Of a stretch of DNA of 64,000 nt, positions 58,298 through 64,000 are shown piece after piece. Origin of the DNA: Schistosoma mansoni. Its lineage: Eukaryota; Platyhelminthes; Trematoda; Strigeidida; Schistosomatidae. Within the stretch, counting starts at the first letter, position 1; each line of letters opens with the position of its first letter. The notes beneath the pieces were generated by a model, which worked only from the letters and a program-made list of their open reading frames with translations, ran no database searches and had not been told where the DNA came from. The stretch is from positions 682,001 to 746,000 of the forward strand of contig NW_017386029.1 of assembly GCF_000237925.1 (NCBI RefSeq), in the 5' to 3' direction. Position numbers and translations under genes: made by a program.

Positions 58298-61200
58298 ACT
58301 GCCGGTCCCAAGCCCGGGTAAAGGAGGAGGGTTGGGCATGGGGTTAGCGACCCCATCCCGTAGAAAATCAACTCGCTAAAAAAACGCTAACCAGAAAAAA
58401 TCATTCAAACCATTCAAACTCTGCCCTGGGAGTAGAAGGAAAAATGACGTCTCATGATGAAAGCCGAGTTCCTTCGGAAGTCATGAGGCCGATGCACCTT
58501 CTTACAACCAGAGCGACAATTTTTATAGGTACATGGAATGTCCGGACAATGTGGGAGACCGGCAGAGTCTTCCAAATTGCTGCAGAAATGAGGAAATACA
58601 ACCTGGAAGTGCTTGGAATCAGTGAAACACATTGGACGCAGGTTGGACAACAACGACTGTCTTCAGGGGAACTTCTGTTATACTCCAGTCATGAAGAAGA
58701 AAATGCCCCACATACACAAGGAGTTGCACTGATGCTGTCTAGAAAAGCACAAAATACACTTATAGGATGGGAATCTCATGGACCGAGGATCATCAAAGCC
58801 TCCTTCAAAACAAAGAGAGAGGGCATTACAATGAACATCGTCCAATACTATGCGCCTACCAACGACTAGGATGAAGACGCTAAAAACCAATTCTACGATA
58901 GGCTGCAGTCGATCTTCGAGAAGTGCCCAACCAAGGACCTGACCATTCTGATGGGAGATTCCAATGCCAAGGTTGGAAAGGACAACACTGGATACGAAGA
59001 CGTCATGGGACAACATGGACTGGGAGGAAGGAACGAAAACGGTGAGAGATTTGCAAACCTATGTGCCTTCAATAAACTGGTCATAGGTGGCACCATATTC
59101 CCACACAAAAACATACACAAAGCCACTTGGATTTCACCGGATCACACTACACAAAATCAAATCGACTATATCTGCATCAACAAAAAGTTCAGGAGGACGA
59201 TGGAGGATGTGAGAACCAGAAGAGGAGCTGATATAGCATCCGATCACCATTTGCTGGTCGCCAAGATGAAACTAAAACTCAAGAAGCACTGGACAATGGC
59301 GCGGACAACATCACAAAAGTTTAACACGGCCTTTCTTCGAGATGCTGACAAACTCAACAAATTCAACATAGTACTCAGCAACAGGTTCGAGGCCTTTCAT
59401 GATCTACTCAATGGAGAGGGGACTACCATGGAGAGCAACTGGAAAGGTATCAAGGAGGCAATCGTTTCAACATGTCAGGAGGTTCTGGGCCAAAAGAAGC
59501 ACCATCACAAGGAATGGATCACTGTTGGTACACTGGATAAAATTGAAGAAAGGAGGAACAAGAAGGCAGCAATCAATATCAGCCGAATCAGAGCGGAAAA
59601 AGCCAAGGCACAAGCCGAATACACAGACGCAAACAAGCAAGTGAAGAGGAGCACCAGAACCGACAAACGTAAATATGTGGAAGATTTAGCGATGACAGCG
59701 GAAAAGGCTGCAAGAGAGGGAAACATGAGACAACTGTATGATACAACAAAGAAACTTGCTGGAAATTACCGTCAACCAGAAAGACCAGTGAAAAACAAGG
59801 AAGGCAAAGTAATCACCGACATTGAAGAACAACGAAACAGGTGGGTAGAACACTTCAAGGAACTCTTGAATCGACCAGCTCCACTGAACCCACCCAACAT
59901 CGAAGCAGCACCCACGGACCTCCCAATCGATATTGGCCCACCAACAATTGAAGAGATCAGCATGGCCATTAGACAAATCAAGAGTGGCAAAGCAGCGAGA
60001 CCAGACAACATCCCGGCAGAGGCACTGAAAGAAAATGTAGCAGCAACTGCCAAGATACTCCACATCCTCTTCAGTAAGATTTGGGATGAAGAACAAGTAC
60101 CAATAGACTGGAAAGGAGGACTTCTAATCAAGATACCAAAGAAAGGCGATCTCAGCAAGTGCGACAACTACAGGGGCATCACTCTTCTCTCAATACCAGG
60201 AAAAGTCTTCAACAGAGTATTGTTAAACAGGATGAAGGATTCCGTGGACGCTCAACTTCGAGATCAACAAGCTGGATTTCGTGAGGATAGATCGTGTACA
60301 GATCAAATCACAACTCTACGTATCATTGTGGAACAATCAATCGAATGGAATTCATCACTCTACATCAACTTCATCGACTACGAGAAGGCATTTGATAGCG
60401 TGGACAGGACGACACTATGGAAGCTTCTTCGACACTACGGCGTGCCTGAGAAGATAGTCAACATCATACGGAACTCCTATGATGGACTAAACTGCCAAAT
60501 CGTCCACGGAGGACAACTCACCGACTCGTTCGAGGTAAAGACCGGTGTTAGGCAAGGTTGCCTACTCTCACCCTTTCTCTTTCTCCTGGTGATCGACTGG
60601 ATCATGAAGACGTCAACATCTGGAGGAATGCACGGGATACAGTGGACAGGCAGGATGCAGCTTGACGATTTAGACTTCGCGGATGATCTGGCTCTTCTAT
60701 CACAAACGCAACAACAAATGCAGGGGAAAACGACCAGTGTGGCAGCAGCCTCAGCAGCAGTAGGTCTCAATATAAACAAAGAGGAAAGCAAGACTCTCCG
60801 ATACAATACAATATGCACCAATCAAATTACACTTGACGGAGAGGCTTTGGAAGATGTGGAAACCTTTACATATCTGGGCAGCATCATTGATGAACACGGT
60901 GGATCTGATGCAGATGTGAGGGCGCGGATCGGCAAAGCAAGAGCAGCATATTTACAACTGAAAAACATCTGGAGCTCAAAACAATTGTCAACCAACACCA
61001 AGGTTAGAATTTTCAATACAAATGTCAAGACAGTTCTTCTGTATGGGGCAGATACGTGGAGAACTACGAAAGCCATTATCCAGAAGATACAAGTGTTTAT
61101 TAACAGCTGTCTACGCAAGATACTTCGGATCCGATGGCCAGACACTATCAGCAACAAGTTACTGTGGGAGACAACAAACCAGATTCCAGCGGAGGAAGAA

Positions 61201-61477
61201 ATCAGGAGGAAGCGCTGGAAGTGGATTGGGCACACTTTGAGGAAATCACCCAATTGTGTCACAAGACAAGCCCTCACATGGAATCCTGAAGGTCAAAGGA
61301 GAAGAGGAAGACCAAAGAAGACATTACGCCGAGAAATAGAGACAGACATGAGAAGAATGAACAAGAACTGGAAAGAACTAGAAAAGAAGGCCCAGGACAG
61401 AGTGGGTTGGAGAAAGCTGGTCGGCGGCCTATGCTCCATTGGGAGTGACAGGCGTAAGTAAGTAAGTAAGTAAGTAA
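58298..61477 (+). mobile_element. SR2-type RTE LINE, young copy 2, 27 bp short at the 5' end
   Basis: Same element as 51163-54364 in the opposite orientation. It starts at ACTGCCGGTCCCAAG, lacking the first 27 bases of copy 1, and ends in five TAAG-type units. A clear target-site duplication is not visible; the flanks share only GATTG and an AAAAT word. The two encoded 836-codon stretches differ at five residues. Confidence 0.9.
58444..61461 (+). CDS. SR2-type LINE polyprotein (endonuclease-RT), copy 2
   Basis: 141 codons from ATG at 58444, in-frame TAG at 58867-58869, then the same frame open to 61461. Domains as in copy 1: [55 protein letters not shown]. Differences from copy 1 in the long part: IDY for IDH, ELL for ELV, ARPD for AGPD, TNQ for TNP, NWK for NWI. 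The ARPD change falls in the GPDNIP motif, usually G in this family, so copy 2 may be impaired. Confidence 0.9.
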
Positions 61478-61479
61478 AA

Positions 61480-62200
61480 TCAGATTGCTAGGCAAAAATA
61501 TTGAAGTACAACTAGTTAGGTTCATTCTTTTTTCTTAAAACGGTAGTTTATCTGACTGATGGACTTTAAAAACTCTTGAAATGACCCTGAGGAGTTAAAA
61601 ACAATGTTACTCGATCAGGGTGCAAGTAATTTGAGTGAATAGTTCACCAATTATGTGTATTTCTTACCATTTTCTCCACGAAAAATAATCACTTTCTCGA
61701 TTTTAAACGCCTTAATAACTATTAGCTCCTATTAAGATATAAACTATTCATCATCAAATTTTGAATTCCGTGTAAAACTCCAATAACCGCTGTGTTGAAT
61801 CTGACTGTCTCATCAGTGAAGTATACTTCAAAGATTAATTTGGAAAAAAATAACATTATTAGGACCTAGAAAAAACGAACCCATGGATATATCATTCCTA
61901 ATAAGTTTTCGCAAACGTGATATATATATATATGCTGTATGTTACTTATGTTGACAGACATAAGTAGTACGTGGCAGCAATAGGAAGTGGAATGCCTACG
62001 AGCAGAAGATTGAAATGAATCGACAAAGAAAACTAAAACCAATCGAAATAACAACAGGAATGAAGAAACGATGAAGTTTGTAAGAGACAACTGATGAAAG
62101 ATGTGCAAATGATGTATTTAATGTATAGTTTACATATTTTACGAAGGTACTCCTGTAATTTTGCATTAAACAATAAATTGGTCTTCCCTACCCGAGTTCT
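61480..62200. other. Intergenic stretch, nothing recognised
   Basis: AT-rich, with a short TA run near 61920. Confidence 0.35.
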
Positions 62201-62212
62201 TGGTTCGCTTGT

Positions 62213-62441
62213 CTTTACTTATTTAAACACATAAATATTGGTACAAAAGGGCACCGACCCGGTTAAAGTGCCGGACATTCGCTTTTCGTCTTTTCAATTT
62301 CGTAAACAACACTCCCGCCTCGAGAAGGCAGTGAGTAGGACTTCCCTGGTAGAGGCTATATACGCGTGGCCATGTGAGAGCTTTTCGAGAGGGAGAGTGG
62401 ACTCTCCTCACTCTCGGCTGTACCAGGGCATTTGAGGGCTC
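62213..62441 (-). mobile_element. R3 retroposon, internally deleted copy
   Basis: 229 bp flanked by a perfect 10-bp duplication GTTCGCTTGT (62203-62212 and 62442-62451). The tail side jumps from AAAGGGCACCGA straight to CCCGGTTAAAGTGCCGG, so about 300 bp of the middle is missing; the junction may have been present in the source RNA. Confidence 0.85.
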
Positions 62442-62451
62442 GTTCGCTTGT

Positions 62452-62531
62452 AAAAGACAACATTCAGCAACGATTTTTTTTCTTACACTTAGTAATAAAA
62501 ACAAATTGTATTTTATGAATATACGTATATG

Positions 62532-62562
<31 letters not shown>

Positions 62563-63143
62563 TATTGTATTGAAGAAGATAATAATCGACAACAACAACA
62601 GGGTCAAACAGTAATAACAAATAATAAATAAGAACAAGTGAATTATAAATTGGAACAAATGAACATCATTTCGTCTCTGTCTTGTATTCATTGATACTTA
62701 AAATACTGCTGCCACTCTTATACAGAAACGTAATAGAAAGAGAACAATAAACAAAACCTTATCTGTTTATCATTCTGCTAATATTTACTTATTTACAATA
62801 ATAGTAGTAATAATAAGAATGATTTATGAATTGATTGATTGATTAAGCTAAATGCTTTATGAATAAATAAAAAAAGAAAGTCAAATGATAAACTGATATA
62901 AGTTTACATTACATTAAATGATAAATATCACCGGAAAAAAATAGATATATATATAGAATGAAGAAGAGGGTACTGTTTCAACCGAGAGAGACAGACAGGC
63001 AGAGAGAGAGGGAGGTTACAATTTAAATTAAGGGTATAAAGTTTAAATAAGTCAGCATAAAATATATATATATAGAAATAAATCTGTGTTTGTGTGTAGA
63101 TTCCGGATTATTATTATTATTATTCTATTAAATAATGTTATCA
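62452..63143. other. 3' flank of the SAM-domain gene
   Basis: Probably 3' UTR and flank of the minus-strand gene; low-complexity tracts at 62532-62557 (TA) and 62985-63013 (GA/GACA). No clear AATAAA on the minus strand was found. Confidence 0.35.
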
Positions 63144-63503
63144 TTAACAACAATTCTTTAAAGATTCTAATCGTGCAACTAATTTCAAAGCTGGTCCTAT
63201 TTTCATACCAATTGGTGGTTGAATAAATTGATCTTCAGCTAATAATAATAATGCTTCACCATCTATTTCATTATTTAAAAATGCTGATGCATATGCTCCA
63301 CAACCAGGTGTACCACGAACAAATGCAACAACATCATCAGGAGTCCATTTATATATTGGACCTTTTGGTGGTGGATTAGGTGTTAATAATCCAAATGATG
63401 GTGTAATTGTTTGAGATATACCATACATTGCTTGAGCAATACTTGGTAATCGTTGTTGACATGTAGATTGATTGAATGCAGTAGAAGTTAATCCCATCAT
63501 AAT
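63144..63503 (-). CDS. Polyhomeotic-like SAM domain, C-terminal exon
   Basis: Open from an acceptor TTTTAACAG|ATTATGATGG (exon starts at 63503) to TAA at 63144-63146. About 40 linker residues (MMGLTSTAFNQ, Pro-rich PNPPPKGP) precede a SAM domain: YKWTPDDVVAFVRGTPGC, FLNNEIDGEALLLLAEDQF, GMKIGPALKLVARLESL. The IDG.ALLLL and G.K.GPALK motifs and C-terminal position are those of polyhomeotic/SCM-type Polycomb SAM domains, which polymerise on chromatin. L3MBTL or SAMD7/11-like proteins are alternatives. There seems to be one extra residue before IGMKIGPALK (QPPIG). The ATG at 63500 is probably internal; upstream exons lie to the right. Confidence 0.75.
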   Translation of the reverse strand: MMMGLTSTAFNQSTCQQRLPSIAQAMYGISQTITPSFGLLTPNPPPKGPIYKWTPDDVVAFVRGTPGCGAYASAFLNNEIDGEALLLLAEDQFIQPPIGMKIGPALKLVARLESLKNCC

Positions 63504-63952
63504 CTGTTAAAATGAAATTTAAGAAGAAAAAAATGTCAACAAAAATATATATGTATATAGTGGATTGTTGAGATGACAAAACAGGTTTTCAACAGTCCAG
63601 ATTCTTTACTATGTAAAGTCTTCCTAATATCTTTAGTGTATATTATTTCTACATAATGGATACATGGAGATTGACATTTGGATAATCATTATGTTTATGC
63701 GCTGATCCTACAATTTTAAGATAATCGATGATGCATAAAAATACAAGAATGTTAACGTTTTTTTGTATTATTTGTGTCTATTAAACGTCACTGGGTTTAA
63801 GTGTGAATCTATGTTACTGGGGCAACAGAGTTTAAGATAGTATGAAAATATGTTTGTGTACTGCTTTGGCCTTATCCAAACATTGGTTTTGAAATTTTCC
63901 CTGGGTTCCTGAATACTGTCAATGTTTCGCACTTTGTATAAAATTTACAGGC
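63504..63952. other. Intron of the SAM-domain gene, nothing recognised
   Basis: No further exon seen before the window edge. Confidence 0.35.
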
Positions 63953-64000
63953 GAGACTATAATTTATGGACGACCTTTGAATGAATCTAATATGAACTTG
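63953..64000. mobile_element. MITE-like element, left terminal repeat cut by window edge
   Basis: GAGACTATAATTTATGGACG and ACCTTTGAATG match the terminal inverted repeat of the elements at 24563 and 35292. The rest lies outside the window. Confidence 0.5.

Noticed and set aside
58270-61500. 14-bp target-site duplication of LINE copy 2 (AAAATTTGATTGTA versus AAAATCAGATTGCT)
   Set aside because: Three or more mismatches in 14 bases are too many for an element this young; only GATTG matches exactly.

Overview
This is AT-rich, intron-rich eukaryotic DNA, almost certainly from a blood fluke (Schistosoma). Three signals point there: tRNA-headed hammerhead-ribozyme repeats of the Sm-alpha type with a period of about 334 bp, young RTE-clade LINEs of SR2 type, and a host gene whose first two introns are only 35 bp while later ones run to kilobases. 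The species cannot be fixed from the sequence alone. All homology calls rest on recognised motifs, not searches.

Three host genes are visible. (1) On the minus strand, three phase-compatible exons (22420-23230, 15587-16533, 2654-2969) encode the N-terminal ~690 residues of an FNDC3-like protein; its fibronectin III repeats must lie beyond the left edge. (2) On the plus strand, eight exons from 37731 to 56515 give a complete 362-residue replication factor C subunit 4 (clamp-loader ATPase). (3) On the minus strand, 63144-63503 is the last exon of a gene ending in a polyhomeotic-like SAM domain; the rest lies beyond the right edge.

Everything else is mostly transposable elements. 1-23 kb: FNDC3 introns holding old LINE 3' ends, hammerhead SINEs, one Penelope-like element with a 200-N gap, and a ~530-bp retroposon. 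23-37 kb: no host exon seen; a TIR-bearing MITE family, decayed RTE and CR1 LINEs, short dispersed repeats. 37-57 kb: RFC4 and its introns, which contain a near-complete 3.4-kb RTE element nested inside the ~530-bp retroposon, two Penelope-like fragments, a truncated RTE, and an antisense SR2-type LINE with an 11-bp target-site duplication. 58.3-61.5 kb: a second, nearly identical SR2-type LINE in opposite orientation, so the RFC4 terminal exon sits in the ~3.9-kb spacer of a 3.2-kb-arm palindrome.

The main points of interest are that palindrome and the in-frame TAG shared by both arms, hammerhead motifs with intact cores on both strands, inverted repeats flanking both GIY-YIG Penelope fragments, and clear nesting with target-site duplications that allows relative dating. 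I see no wholly new gene system. The individual elements belong to known classes, and what is unusual is their arrangement.
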